Shown here: one piece after another, positions 8,401-17,528 of the stretch | Layout: every line of letters starts with the position of its first letter | How positions within the stretch are numbered: the first letter of the stretch is position 1 | NCBI GenBank assembly: GCA_903877645.1 | Contig: CAIRES010000055.1 | Coordinates: forward strand, 1 to 39,834 | Length of the DNA: 39,834 nt | Direction: 5' to 3' | DNA from: an uncultured Bacteroidota bacterium | Lineage (GTDB): Bacteria > Bacteroidota > Bacteroidia > Chitinophagales > Chitinophagaceae | Made by a program: the position numbers and the translations under genes | Notes under the pieces: model-generated | Seen by the model: the letters and a program-made list of their open reading frames with translations, nothing else | Told to the model about the DNA's origin: nothing | The model's database searches: none

Positions 8401-11400
8401 ACGGCGTGCTGCTGCTCCATATGCCTGCTGTGGTGGCATCATGTACACTTGTGGTCAATCCCTCGCACGCCTGCAATGTGCCGGTAACTGATAATGGGAG
8501 TGGGTTCACTGTTATGGGTGCGGTAACGGTGCAGCCTGTGCCTAATGAATAAGTAACTATTGCAGGGCCTGCTGTTACTCCCGCCACTACTCCCGTTGAT
8601 GCGCTAATGGTCGCATTGGTAGTTGGGGCAATACTCCACACACCTCCACCGGCACCATCGCCAAGAGCTGTGGTGGCATTAACACAAACAGCGGGTATGC
8701 CTGTGATTGCGGTAGGGATGGTATTTACCGTTACAGTCATAGTTGCAGAACAACCGGTAGGTAGATTGTAGGTGATCACAGTCGATCCTGGAGATACGCC
8801 ATGTACGGAGCCCGCGCTGCTCACAGTGGCCATAGCAGTAGCGCTGCTGGTCCAGGTACCTCCGGTGATCGAGGGTGCTAAGGCTATATTAGAGCCGACA
8901 CAAACACCCGAAGGGCCTGTTAAGGATGGGACGGGATTAACACTGATCGTTTTATAAACAGGGCATATCCCCAATGAATAAGTGATAGTTGCCGGTCCGG
9001 CACTAAGCCCTGTTACATTACCTGAAAGGCTCCCGAGGCTTATTGCAGAACTTGTGCTGCTCCATGTGCCGCCGCTAACGCTTTCTGTAAGCGTGATAGA
9101 TGAGCCCGAACATACAGAGGGTAGGCCACCGATGGCCGCCGGTATAGGATTCACAGTAACGATGTATATGGACGGGCAACCTGCCGCGGTATAGGAAATA
9201 GGCGCCGTGCCTGTAGTGCTGCCGCTTACTATGCCACTCCCGGAGACTGTCGCAACGCCGGTTGCGCCACTACTCCATGTGCCACCTGTAGTGATATCGC
9301 CAAGTGGTGTGGTAGTGCCTGCACAAATATTTGCTATGCCGGTTATGTGTGCGGGCGAGGGATTTACTGTGATAGGTTTAGTGACTGTACAGCTCGTGCC
9401 GCCAAGCGAATAGGTGATTGTTGCAGTGCCTGCTGCTACACCTGTTACAGTGCCGGATAATGAGCCGATAGTCGCATTTGCGCTGCTGCTGGTCCATAAA
9501 CCACCACCCACGCCATCTGATAAACCGGTAGTAGTGCCTGCGCACACTGTAGGAGAGCCGGATATTGGCCCCGGAGAAAGGCTAACGGTCACCGTAGTAT
9601 TGGCATAGCAGCCTCCTGTAGCAGTATAAGTGATGACGGTAGTGCCGGTAGCTACACCCGAAACAATGCCGCTGGACGACCCGACAGTGGCAGTGGCAGG
9701 AGTCGCACTCGTCCATACTCCACCCGTTACGGTATTAGTGAGCGATATTGTGGACGTAGCACATAAGGCGGTTGGGCCGGATATAGCCGATGGTTGTGCA
9801 TTAATGGTCACTGTGGCATAGGCACTACAACCAGCTGTTGATGTATAGGTGATCACAGACGTACCTACATTGGCGCCCGTCATGTTGCCACTTGTTGCGC
9901 CTATTGAAGCATTGGTGTTACTGCTGCTCCAGGTTCCTGCCCCTGTCGCATCTGCGAGTGTAGTGGATGCAAAGTTGCAAATGGCCATTGTGCCTGTAAT
10001 AGCTGCGGCAGTGCTCACGTTAACTGTAGTGGTCACATAGCAACCGCCGGTACCGGTGTAGGTGATGACAGAAGTGCCTGCTGTGACGCCGGTCACCATA
10101 CCAGTTGTTGAACCTATATTGACGTTAGCGTTGCTTTTACTCCATGTACCGGGTGTGGTAACATCATGCAATGTGGTGGTGAAGCCTGTACATACGTTGG
10201 TAGTACCTGTGATCATTGCCGGTGCCGGGTTCACACTTACAGTCACGCTCCCGGTCATTGTGGTGACGCAGCCGGGGGTGCCTGAATAAGATCCTTTTAC
10301 TGTGTAGCTTCCGGCTGTAGTTTCGCTGCCCAGTGTCATGGGAGTGCCGATGCCTGTTACCGGGCTACCCGTGGCCACGCCCGTAAGGTATAATTGGTAG
10401 CTCACGCCTGACTGCGAGTTAGTGAGTCCCACATTTACACCTGTACCACCGCCGCAATAGCTACCGCCACCGGTTACTCCATATGCAGTTGGGGGTGCGT
10501 TTATCGCGATGTCTGTGCCGTTATCAGATCCGTAGGTTAGTGGTGCGCTGTTGATCACGCGCACCCTGTAATGTGTGCCCGGTGTAACTCCTGAGGATAT
10601 CGCTGCAAATATGGGTGACGTAAGTCCACTGCCAAGGATGACAGGCGATGTAGTTGGAAAACTGCCATCAGGATTCGATAGCTGAACGGAATAGCCACCG
10701 GTGTATGTGCCTGTAGAGGTAAAGGGAACACTAAGTGTGGATGTGCTTGTATTACAGAATGGCCCGTAAGCTGCTGGCGTAGTGGTTATTGACGAAACAG
10801 CATAAATGGAGTCGCCCTCTACGGTAACATTATCAAACCGATTATTGCCACTGGTGCCTGTAGTATTGCCGTTGAAAGTAATTCGGAACACAAGCTTAGC
10901 GTTATTGTTTACTGCCGAATCCGACGTGAAAGAAACAGTGATCAGTTTGAAGGCCACATCAGCCGAATCCATTGGTTCAGACAGGCCACTTGTTCGCCAG
11001 GTAGCGCCGCTGTCTATGCTGTAGTCAAATACTTGGTGCGCAGGGCCATGGCCCAGGCTGGATGTTTCAGAGGCATACTTCAAAACAATATTGCGATAAT
11101 GTACAGTCGGAATGTAGAACAAAAGATACATGCTGTCGCAGGGATTACGAGGACGTAATGCAGTGCCGGCGGGTTGGCTTAATCGTAAATTATAAACATC
11201 ATTGTCAGCAGTTACAGTGGGGTATGGATCCTCGTATGTGGGATATACTGCCGATACGCCCGGCATTGGAGCGAAAAGTATTTTTGCCTTCGAGGTATCG
11301 TGTATAGAATAATCTGCGGCAATACCTCCTATTGAAGGGAAGTACATAGCAGTCGTAAAATTATTAAAATGCCAGTAGTGGATCAACGTACTTTGCGCGC

Positions 11401-11464
11401 TGCCGGTAGTGCTAAAAAATAGGCTGCCCAATAAGAATGATAGTGTAAAAAATAGCTTCTTCAT
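5408..11464 (-). CDS. Giant T9SS-exported protein with 16 Ig-like repeats
   Basis: This 2018-aa protein has a signal peptide (residues 1-24, ending TTGSAQ). An N-terminal domain (about 25-222) is shared with two neighbouring proteins (LIHYWHFNNFT, LRPRNPCDSMYL, DSAVNNNAKLVF, NNRFDNVTVEGD). After an Ig-like stretch come one glycine-rich module beginning TAYGVTGGGSYC, 16 repeats of about 72 residues, two more GGGSYC-type modules, and two Ig-like domains (YHWMVNGS, YQWEQNGI). The last 100 residues are a type A T9SS sorting domain (FSVFPNPGKGVFTVKG, ITDILGQKVF, LANGMYLLTI). It is presumably exported across the outer membrane and anchored or released at the surface. Adhesion or matrix function is an inference. 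A TTTGCA element precedes the ATG by 19 bases. Confidence 0.85.
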   Translation of the reverse strand: MKKLFFTLSFLLGSLFFSTTGSAQSTLIHYWHFNNFTTAMYFPSIGGIAADYSIHDTSKAKILFAPMPGVSAVYPTYEDPYPTVTADNDVYNLRLSQPAGTALRPRNPCDSMYLLFYIPTVHYRNIVLKYASETSSLGHGPAHQVFDYSIDSGATWRTSGLSEPMDSADVAFKLITVSFTSDSAVNNNAKLVFRITFNGNTTGTSGNNRFDNVTVEGDSIYAVSSITTTPAAYGPFCNTSTSTLSVPFTSTGTYTGGYSVQLSNPDGSFPTTSPVILGSGLTSPIFAAISSGVTPGTHYRVRVINSAPLTYGSDNGTDIAINAPPTAYGVTGGGSYCGGGTGVNVGLTNSQSGVSYQLYLTGVATGSPVTGIGTPMTLGSETTAGSYTVKGSYSGTPGCVTTMTGSVTVSVNPAPAMITGTTNVCTGFTTTLHDVTTPGTWSKSNANVNIGSTTGMVTGVTAGTSVITYTGTGGCYVTTTVNVSTAAAITGTMAICNFASTTLADATGAGTWSSSNTNASIGATSGNMTGANVGTSVITYTSTAGCSAYATVTINAQPSAISGPTALCATSTISLTNTVTGGVWTSATPATATVGSSSGIVSGVATGTTVITYTATGGCYANTTVTVSLSPGPISGSPTVCAGTTTGLSDGVGGGLWTSSSANATIGSLSGTVTGVAAGTATITYSLGGTSCTVTKPITVNPSPAHITGIANICAGTTTPLGDITTGGTWSSGATGVATVSGSGIVSGSTTGTAPISYTAAGCPSIYIVTVNPIPAAIGGLPSVCSGSSITLTESVSGGTWSSTSSAISLGSLSGNVTGLSAGPATITYSLGICPVYKTISVNPVPSLTGPSGVCVGSNIALAPSITGGTWTSSATAMATVSSAGSVHGVSPGSTVITYNLPTGCSATMTVTVNTIPTAITGIPAVCVNATTALGDGAGGGVWSIAPTTNATISASTGVVAGVTAGPAIVTYSLGTGCTVTAPITVNPLPLSVTGTLQACEGLTTSVHDATTAGIWSSSTPSLATVDASSGLVSAATAGVDTISYTISTGCTSFALLTVNPLPPAITIAGYVCIGLNTHFNDAVSGGKWTTATPAFATVDSLTGIVTGVSSSTPVITYTLPTGCITTIMATVNAVAPTISGTPIVCQGLMTTLSDSLAGGAWSSSDNSIASVGAGIVTGVSAGTAVISYTHGGICPAAVTVTVNPLPLAIAGVSHLCPYTTTPFTDAGTGSWSSSTPSIASVDASSGVVSGVYPGVAIITYTLPTGCIASTHVTIDPIPSPIIGTFNVCDGYTTSLTDAARGTWSSSATAVATVGTSGIVSGISGGTSVISYTVSTGCAATALFTVISVPPVPGLGSVCAWGDTVDIHEPYSPGTFTSTSVTVLNLGGGNGKVTTFAPGTATITYTTSTGCFATTTFTVNSLPGVISGRERFCNGLTTLLNDTAAGGTWTSGDLSIATAGSVSGIITGVSTGAAHITYTLPSGCSSTTMVTVTPTPSMITGANEICPGTTTPFTDSITGGIWSSNIMTIATVGGATGIVNGISAGSTTITYSFDPSCYVTKTISIDPAPAAYSITGGGSYCADGIGEDIGLGSSQAGTSYQLYYGSSPIGIPLPGAGTPLNFGLQTAAGTYSVMATNTTTGCIAYMSGAATININPLPAVFNVTGGGTFCTGYDGVHIGLDNSAGGFTYQLYLAGAAVGASRFGIGSALDFGLHVAPGAYTIVATNNTTLCAANMAGTAVVTPVSLETPGVSVAATPGNVVCAGTPVTFNASPVNGGTAPVYHWMVNGSTVSSTASSYSYTPANGDRVAATLTSSDACAFPATASDLVAMTVNTIVAPTVTIAANPGTTITTGTAITLTASATGIGLTYQWEQNGITITGATNATYLATGITNGDTYTCIVTGSGACSSSGSNTVTITVNPVDHTGVGQVTTGNKFSVFPNPGKGVFTVKGQTAAGVDEEIAIEITDILGQKVFSNKTTAQNGAINETISAGTLANGMYLLTIRTANEYSTVHVVIEH
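6762..10224 (-). repeat. Array of 16 Ig-like repeat units (about 216 bp each) in the 2018-aa protein
   Basis: The units follow the pattern AITGT-xVCxGxTTxLxD-xGGTWSSS-xxATVxxxSGxVTGVxAGTxxITYT-xxGCxxxxxVTVNPLP. Each has a Cys near its start and another near its end, well placed for a disulfide. Unit 14 is a divergent CAWG type lacking the usual W-S-S core (GTFTSTSVTV). Units are diverged in DNA, so this is an old array, not a recent tandem expansion. Boundaries are approximate. Confidence 0.85.
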
Positions 11465-11579
11465 ACAGTAATATTTCAGACTGCAAAGGAATAATTGTAA
11501 TGTTATCGGAATATTATGTACGTATTAAGAAATGGATTTTAAACATTGAGGACCACCGATTTAGCTATGTAATAAATAA

Positions 11580-11610
11580 GCAAGCCGTGCCCGGATGGGG
11601 CACGGCTTGC
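11580..11610 (-). terminator. Intrinsic terminator of the 1928-aa giant gene
   Basis: GCAAGCCGTGCCC and GGGCACGGCTTGC form a perfect 13-bp stem with a five-base loop. On the minus strand it begins 18 bases after the stop codon and is followed by a T-rich tail (TTATTTATT). It separates the two adjacent giant genes into different transcripts. Confidence 0.85.
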
Positions 11611-11628
11611 AAAAGTGTAGAAACAGCC

Positions 11629-14600
11629 TTATTGTCCGATCACCATGTGGAATACTGTGTTCCCTGATGCCGAATGAAGGGTGAGCAGATACATACCGTT
11701 GGCAATATTGTTGTTGAGCTGGATATGCTCGTCTATTGTGCCGTTAGTAGCAGTAGCAGACTGTGTATAAACCACCTGGCCCAGCATATTGGTAACAGTC
11801 ACGGTTACTTCCTGATCATCAGTTGTGCCTAAGCTGCCCTTAAGGCTGAATGTGCCTTTATTAGGATTTGGTGCAAGGCTTACATTGCCCTTTGCAGATG
11901 GTGTCTGTTGTACACTCAGATTACCAATATGGATGGTAACAGATTTGTTACTTGTATAGCCGCCGCAGGTACCTACCGAGGTTACCGAGCAGGTAACCAC
12001 ATCATTATTATTGAAATGGTTGCTCATATAAGTTGCGTTTGTGGCACCTGCTATGTTACCACCATTGAGCATCCATTGATACACCGGAGTGCCTGCGTTG
12101 CTTACTGTAGCAATAATGGTATCATATACTCCTGTATAGATTGATGCGCCAGGATGTTCTGAAAGGGTAATAACAGGATTTAAGACAGGGTTAACGGTCA
12201 CGGTTGCGCTGCCGGTCATGTCGTTGCTGCAGGCTGTAGCTGCATTAACTGCAACTACCGTGAAAATTCCCGAAGTTGTCTGAGGGCCGAAGTCAATTGA
12301 TGTTCCTGTTCCTGATAATATGGTGCCGGTTGCTGTAGAACCTGAATAAAGCGCGTAGCGGATGCCGGTATTGGTGTTGTCCAGCCCTACATGTACGCCT
12401 GCTGCGCCTGCGCAGATACTGCCGCCACCGGTTACGTTATACGTCAAAGGAAGTGCATCTACTGTGATCACTGCATCGCCCATCATATTGCTGATGCACA
12501 ATGTGGTTGAGCCGCTTGCAACTACAGAATAGGTGCCGCCTGCCGTTTGTGCGCCAAAGTCGATCGCAGATCCTGTACCTGCAACCGGTGAGCCTACCGG
12601 CGAACCACCGTTGTACAACTGGTAATTTACGCCCGTTGCTGAGCCGCTAAGATCAACATGATAGCCAACACCACCTGCACAATACCTGCCGCCGCCTGAT
12701 GTGGCATAAATAGCGGGCAGCGCATTTACTGTGATCGTAGTGCTGGTATGGCAACCTGAAGGGAGTGTATAAGTGATCGTGGTAGAACCCGTAGCCATAC
12801 CTATCGCGCTGCCTGATGAAGAACCGATGGTGGCAACCGATGGATTGTAGCTTGTCCACGTACCGCCGGGGAAAGCGTCGCTCAGAACGGTGCCTGTGCC
12901 GATGCAAAGGAATTCAGTACCTGTTATTGCAGATGGCAATGTGTTTACTGTGATCGTTTGTGCTATTGAGCAGCCATCTGTTAGAGTGTACGAAATAACA
13001 GATGTGCCCGATGAAACGCTGGTAACTACACCTGATGATACATCTACTGTTGCAACAGACGGATTGGTGCTGACCCAGCTACCTCCACCTATTGCGTCAT
13101 GCAGGTTGATGGTGCCTGTGGCACAAACCGCAGAACCGCCTGTGATCGTTGTAGGCAATGCGTTTACAGTTACGATCACAGTGGCCGTACAGCCTGTAGA
13201 AAGCAAATAGCTCACTGTGGCAGTACCATTTGCAACACCTGTTACAGTGCCGCTGGTGCTGCCTACTGTGGCTACACCGGTATTGTTGCTGCTCCATACA
13301 CCACCACCGGCATCGGTAAGTGATGTTAATGAGCCTGCACATACTGCGGCTGTGCCGCTGATCGCTGAAGGCGATGTATTTACAGATATGCTTTTTGTAG
13401 CCATGCAGCCTGTAGAAAGCGCATAAGTGATGATGGCAGTGCCGTTTGAAACACCTGTAGTAAGGCCGGAACCCGCATCAATTGTGGCAACGGTAGGGTC
13501 ACTGCTGATCCATCCGCCACCAATAGTTGCATCAGTCAGCGATGAGGTTAATCCGGAACAGATAACTGTTGTCCCGCTTATTGTAGACAGTGGATTGACT
13601 GTAACGACGGCACTTACAGAACATCCTGTAGGTAAAGTATATGAAATAGTTGTTGTTCCCGCAGTAACGCCGCCTACAAGCCCTGATGTGCTGCCGATAA
13701 CTACATTGAGATTACTTCTGCTCCATGAGCCACCGGCATCCGGGTCGCTTAAGCTGGTTGTTAATCCCTGGCATACGTTTGGTGTGCCGGTAATAGCAGA
13801 AGGTTGAGCGTTTACGGTTACTATTTTATTGGTGATACAACCTGTTGGTAATGTATAGGTGATCACAGCAGTGTCTAAAGCATTGCCGGTCAGTACTCCG
13901 CTTGTTGCATCAACTGTTGCATCTGTATTGCTGCTGCTCCATGTGCCGCCGGTAGAAAGTGTACCTAACGCAGATGTAAGCCCAAGACAAACATTAGAGT
14001 TGCCTGTGATAGTAGATGGTAATGGATTAACGACAACAGGTTGTGCGGTTAAGCACCCTGTAGGTAATGTATAGGTAATTACCGAAGTGCCGGGTGTAAC
14101 GCCTGTTACTACACCCGCTACCACTGTAGAGTGGCTGTTACTGCTGGTCCATGACCCGCCGCCGTCTACATCGCTTAGTGTAGTGGTGAGGCCTGTACAA
14201 ACACTCGTTGTGCCTGCTATTGCTGTTGGCAATGGGTTGACTGTAAGTGTGGTTGTAGACAAACAGCCGCTGCCCAATGAATAAGTTATGCTAGTATTGC
14301 CAGCAGCTACACCGGATACAAGGCCTGAGGTAGTTGGGATGGTAGCAATAGTAATATCATTACTACTCCAGGTACCGCCGGGCGTTGTGTTGCTCAGGGA
14401 TGTTGTTGATCCTGCGCAAACCGCAGGTGTGCCGGCAATTGCCGCCGGAGTTAAATTAACGGTAACACCTGTTGTAGTGATACAGCCTGTAGATAATGTA
14501 AAGGTGATCACAGAAGAACCCGCAGATATACCTGAAACCAAACCGCTGCTCACATCTACTGAAGCGTGTGCATTGCTGCTGGTCCATGTGCCCGTGCCTG

Positions 14601-17415
14601 ATGTGTTGCTTAATGGTGTGGTGAGGCCTGCGCAAACTGCCGTTGCACCTGTCGTGGCAGATGGCAATGGGTTTACCGTAACTGTTGTAGTGTTGATACA
14701 GCCGGTAGGATAAGCATAGGTGATTACAGGATTACCTGCGGCAACACCATTTACAGTGCCGGAAGTAGATACTGTAGCTTTTGTGACATCACTGCTGCTC
14801 CAGGTACCGCCTGTGCTCGTTTCAGTCAATACTGTAGCTAAGCCTGCGCACACATTTGCTGTGCCGCCTATTGAGGCTGGTAACGGATTGACTGTGATCG
14901 TAGTAGAGGTCATACAGCCTGTAGGTAATGTGTACGTGATAGCCGGATTACCTGCGGCAATACCTGTTACTGTACCCAGGCTTGGGTCAATAGTGGCAAG
15001 TGTGGCATCGCTGCTGGTCCATGAACCGCCTGTTATGGCATCATTAAGTGTTGTTTGTGCTGTGCTGCACACTGTCATTATTCCGGCGATCGCACTTGGC
15101 AATGGATTTACTGTAAATACGGTGCTGGTATAACAGCCTGCTGATTGTGTGTAGCTGATCACAGGGTTGCCCGCACTTACAGCCGTTACATTGCCGGATG
15201 ATGCATCTATTGTAGCCAATGTTGCATCACTGCTGCTCCATGCGCCCCCGAAAGTGCCGTCAGAAAGTGCTGAACCTGAACCGGCGCATGCGCTAAGCGT
15301 TCCGGTTATTATTGATACCGAGGGATTAATGGTTACTTGTGTAGTTGTATAACAACCTGCCGGTAATGTGTAAGAGATAGTAGCGAGTCCAACTGATCCG
15401 CCGGTCACTGCGCCGCTGCTGCTCACGCTCGCCACAAATGTGAAGTTACTGGCCCATGAGCCGCCTGTTATCGCATCCGACAAGTTAACTGTATTGCCAG
15501 CACAAAGGTTAGTGATGCCGGTGATTGCTGCTGGCACCGGGTTGAGGGTGATCACTGCTGCACCGGTCATGCCGGTAGTACATGCAGTTGTTGTGATATT
15601 AGTCGCAGTAACTGTATACGTGCCTGCGGCAGTAAGCGCACCAAAGCTGATAGAGCTGCCGCTGCCGCTTACGGGGCTGCCAGTAGCTGTGCTGCCGTTG
15701 TATAATTGATACCTCACGCCCGTCTGTGAATTGGAAAGCCCGACAGCCAGGCCGGTAGTGCCTGCACAATAGCCACCGCCACCTGTTACAGCATATGCTG
15801 TTGGCGGGCCATTGATGATGATATTAGATCCGTTGTCGGTTCCGTTTATTGCAGGGGCGCTGTTGATGACGCGCACGCGGTAATTGCCCGGCGTGGTACC
15901 TGATGGTATTACAGCCGAAATTGGAGAAACAATACCCGTGCCTATAGTAGTTGCACCTGTGCTGAAACTACCTGTTGAATTTGATAACTGTACTGAATAC
16001 GTACCTGTATAAGTTCCCACGCTCGTGTATCCTACACTTACCGGCGTACTGCTTGAATTACAGATCGGGCCAAATGTGGCTGTTGTTGTGGTAATGTTGT
16101 TATTGGCTATATAAGGTATACCATCCAGGGTTACGTTATCGTACCTGTTATTGCCGCTGGTAAGGGTCGTGTTACCTATATTGTGTATGCGGAACACAAA
16201 TTTATTGGTGTTGTTTACTGCCGAATCCGAAGTAAATGTCACTGTGCAGCGGTGGTATACCGTCCATGCCGAGTCATAGAGTTTGGACAAGCCCGTGGTT
16301 CTCCAGGTAAGTCCACTATCGGTACTGTAGTCGAAATATTGGTACTTATCTCCACTGGTAGTGCTTGATGACTGAGACGCATACGTGAATGTGACATCAT
16401 GAAAGCCGGTTGTAGGCATATAAAATTTCAGGTAAACGCTATCCATAGGATTTCGTGGACGAAGACCATTACCAGCAAGTTGTCCTAGTCTGAGATTTAC
16501 TGTATCATAGTCTGTCGGTGCAGTCGCTACAAAATCAAGAATAGTCGCAACTGTACTGTGGTAAGTGGCTGAAGTGCCTGGATACAGGGAATATACAAAT
16601 TTAGCTTTGGACGTATCCAATACTGAGTAGTCAGCGTCTATTGGAGCCGGCTGAGTGGGATAGGTAAATACGGAAGTGAAGTAATTGAAATGCCAGTAGT
16701 CAATAAGCACAGGTGCAATGATAGAATCACCATCAACGCTTACATTATCATACCTGTTGTTGCCACTGGTAAGGGTAGTATGACCTATGTTGTGTATGCG
16801 GAATACCAACTTAGGATTGTTATTTATTGAAGGGTTGGCAATTGTTATTGAAGATCTGTGATACACTGTCCAAGCAGAATCATATAGCTTAGATAAGCCC
16901 GTCGTGATCCATGTCGCTCCACTATCTATACTGTAATCATAATATTGGTAAGTGTCGCCACTAGTAGTGCTTGACGACTGCGACGCATAAGTGATCAATA
17001 TATTCTGGTAATTTGTAGTAGGGATGTAAAACATCAGGTATACGCTATCCATAGGGTTGCGTGGGCGAAGGCCATTGCCCGCAAGAGCACCCTGCCTGAG
17101 GTTTACCGTATCATAATCCGTAGGTGCAGTTGCTACAAAATCAAGAATAGTTGCAACCGTGCTGTGGTAAGTAGCAGATGTCCCCGGGAAAAGCGCATAC
17201 ACAAACCTTGCTTTCGACGTGTCTATCCGCGAATAATCCGCATCTATCGGCGCCGGTAAGGCAGGATAGGTGTACACCGAAGTGAAGTTGTTGAAATTCC
17301 AGTAGTGGATCAGTGTCCCCTGGGCATGGCCTTTAGGGCCACTAAACAACAATAAGGCGAGTACGGCAAAAATGGATAATGACTTTGCCAGGCCTGAGCG
17401 TAAAGCTTGCAACAT
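11629..17415 (-). CDS. Giant T9SS-exported protein with duplicated N-terminal domain and 13 Ig-like repeats
   Basis: I start this gene at the ATG at 17415. A reading frame continues seven codons upstream only to a TTG that is part of a promoter-like CACATTTG. The 1928-aa product has a signal peptide (residues 1-32, ending GPKGHAQ). Two tandem copies of the N-terminal domain follow (about 33-232 and 233-437; LIHYWNFNNFTSV and LIDYWHFNYFTSV, each with NGLRPRNPMDSVYL and TSGNNRYDNV). Next come an Ig-like stretch, one GGGGYC module, 13 repeats of about 72 residues, two GGGxxC modules and one Ig-like domain (YQWMLNGG). The T9SS sorting domain ends the protein (LAPNPNKGTFSLKG, VTNMLGQVVY, IANGMYLLTL). 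It is paralogous to the neighbouring 2018-aa protein. Surface adhesion is inferred only. Confidence 0.85.
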   Translation of the reverse strand: MLQALRSGLAKSLSIFAVLALLLFSGPKGHAQGTLIHYWNFNNFTSVYTYPALPAPIDADYSRIDTSKARFVYALFPGTSATYHSTVATILDFVATAPTDYDTVNLRQGALAGNGLRPRNPMDSVYLMFYIPTTNYQNILITYASQSSSTTSGDTYQYYDYSIDSGATWITTGLSKLYDSAWTVYHRSSITIANPSINNNPKLVFRIHNIGHTTLTSGNNRYDNVSVDGDSIIAPVLIDYWHFNYFTSVFTYPTQPAPIDADYSVLDTSKAKFVYSLYPGTSATYHSTVATILDFVATAPTDYDTVNLRLGQLAGNGLRPRNPMDSVYLKFYMPTTGFHDVTFTYASQSSSTTSGDKYQYFDYSTDSGLTWRTTGLSKLYDSAWTVYHRCTVTFTSDSAVNNTNKFVFRIHNIGNTTLTSGNNRYDNVTLDGIPYIANNNITTTTATFGPICNSSSTPVSVGYTSVGTYTGTYSVQLSNSTGSFSTGATTIGTGIVSPISAVIPSGTTPGNYRVRVINSAPAINGTDNGSNIIINGPPTAYAVTGGGGYCAGTTGLAVGLSNSQTGVRYQLYNGSTATGSPVSGSGSSISFGALTAAGTYTVTATNITTTACTTGMTGAAVITLNPVPAAITGITNLCAGNTVNLSDAITGGSWASNFTFVASVSSSGAVTGGSVGLATISYTLPAGCYTTTQVTINPSVSIITGTLSACAGSGSALSDGTFGGAWSSSDATLATIDASSGNVTAVSAGNPVISYTQSAGCYTSTVFTVNPLPSAIAGIMTVCSTAQTTLNDAITGGSWTSSDATLATIDPSLGTVTGIAAGNPAITYTLPTGCMTSTTITVNPLPASIGGTANVCAGLATVLTETSTGGTWSSSDVTKATVSTSGTVNGVAAGNPVITYAYPTGCINTTTVTVNPLPSATTGATAVCAGLTTPLSNTSGTGTWTSSNAHASVDVSSGLVSGISAGSSVITFTLSTGCITTTGVTVNLTPAAIAGTPAVCAGSTTSLSNTTPGGTWSSNDITIATIPTTSGLVSGVAAGNTSITYSLGSGCLSTTTLTVNPLPTAIAGTTSVCTGLTTTLSDVDGGGSWTSSNSHSTVVAGVVTGVTPGTSVITYTLPTGCLTAQPVVVNPLPSTITGNSNVCLGLTSALGTLSTGGTWSSSNTDATVDATSGVLTGNALDTAVITYTLPTGCITNKIVTVNAQPSAITGTPNVCQGLTTSLSDPDAGGSWSRSNLNVVIGSTSGLVGGVTAGTTTISYTLPTGCSVSAVVTVNPLSTISGTTVICSGLTSSLTDATIGGGWISSDPTVATIDAGSGLTTGVSNGTAIITYALSTGCMATKSISVNTSPSAISGTAAVCAGSLTSLTDAGGGVWSSNNTGVATVGSTSGTVTGVANGTATVSYLLSTGCTATVIVTVNALPTTITGGSAVCATGTINLHDAIGGGSWVSTNPSVATVDVSSGVVTSVSSGTSVISYTLTDGCSIAQTITVNTLPSAITGTEFLCIGTGTVLSDAFPGGTWTSYNPSVATIGSSSGSAIGMATGSTTITYTLPSGCHTSTTITVNALPAIYATSGGGRYCAGGVGYHVDLSGSATGVNYQLYNGGSPVGSPVAGTGSAIDFGAQTAGGTYSVVASGSTTLCISNMMGDAVITVDALPLTYNVTGGGSICAGAAGVHVGLDNTNTGIRYALYSGSTATGTILSGTGTSIDFGPQTTSGIFTVVAVNAATACSNDMTGSATVTVNPVLNPVITLSEHPGASIYTGVYDTIIATVSNAGTPVYQWMLNGGNIAGATNATYMSNHFNNNDVVTCSVTSVGTCGGYTSNKSVTIHIGNLSVQQTPSAKGNVSLAPNPNKGTFSLKGSLGTTDDQEVTVTVTNMLGQVVYTQSATATNGTIDEHIQLNNNIANGMYLLTLHSASGNTVFHMVIGQ
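12715..15530 (-). repeat. Array of 13 Ig-like repeat units in the 1928-aa protein
   Basis: These are the same repeat type as in the neighbouring giant: two Cys per unit (xVCxG and xxGCxx), a central GGTWSSS and terminal TVNPLP. Units share long near-identical pieces such as VITYTLPTGC. No CAWG-type divergent unit is present, unlike in the other two giants. Boundaries are approximate. Confidence 0.85.
16118..17320 (-). repeat. Tandem duplication (about 603 bp) of the N-terminal domain in the 1928-aa protein
   Basis: The copies are roughly 16721-17320 and 16118-16720. The stretch from PGTSATYHSTVATILDFV to TDYDTVNLR is identical in protein between copies, while the DNA differs mainly at third positions (for example around 16497-16590 against 17099-17190). 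This points to duplication followed by purifying selection or conversion rather than an assembly error. Confidence 0.8.
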
Positions 17416-17528
17416 AAAAATAGTTTTAGATTGCAAATGTGATCAACGCATGTTACCAATAGATTACCGATGCGTAAAGTGTGTTTAAACAAATTGTTAT
17501 GCACCAGTACGTATATAAAGTATGATTT

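Noticed and set aside
6762..10224. Possible CRISPR array because of regular repeats
   Set aside because: The unit is 216 bp, diverged between copies, and in one open frame with a clear protein pattern. There are no short identical repeats with unique spacers and no cas genes.
6816..10289. A regular series of 60-75 codon plus-strand ORFs antisense to the Ig-like array
   Set aside because: Their even spacing of about 216 bp mirrors the repeat period of the minus-strand gene. The sequences (MxVxVPAxxPVT-type) are reverse reading of the repeat, not genes.
12890..15709. The same type of antisense ORF series in the second giant gene
   Set aside because: These are again shadows of a repeated coding sequence, with no start signals or independent conservation.
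5408..17415. Giant genes as assembly artefacts of collapsed repeats
   Set aside because: Units are clearly diverged in DNA, the frames are open throughout, and each gene has a proper signal peptide and sorting domain. Collapse of a few units still cannot be excluded.
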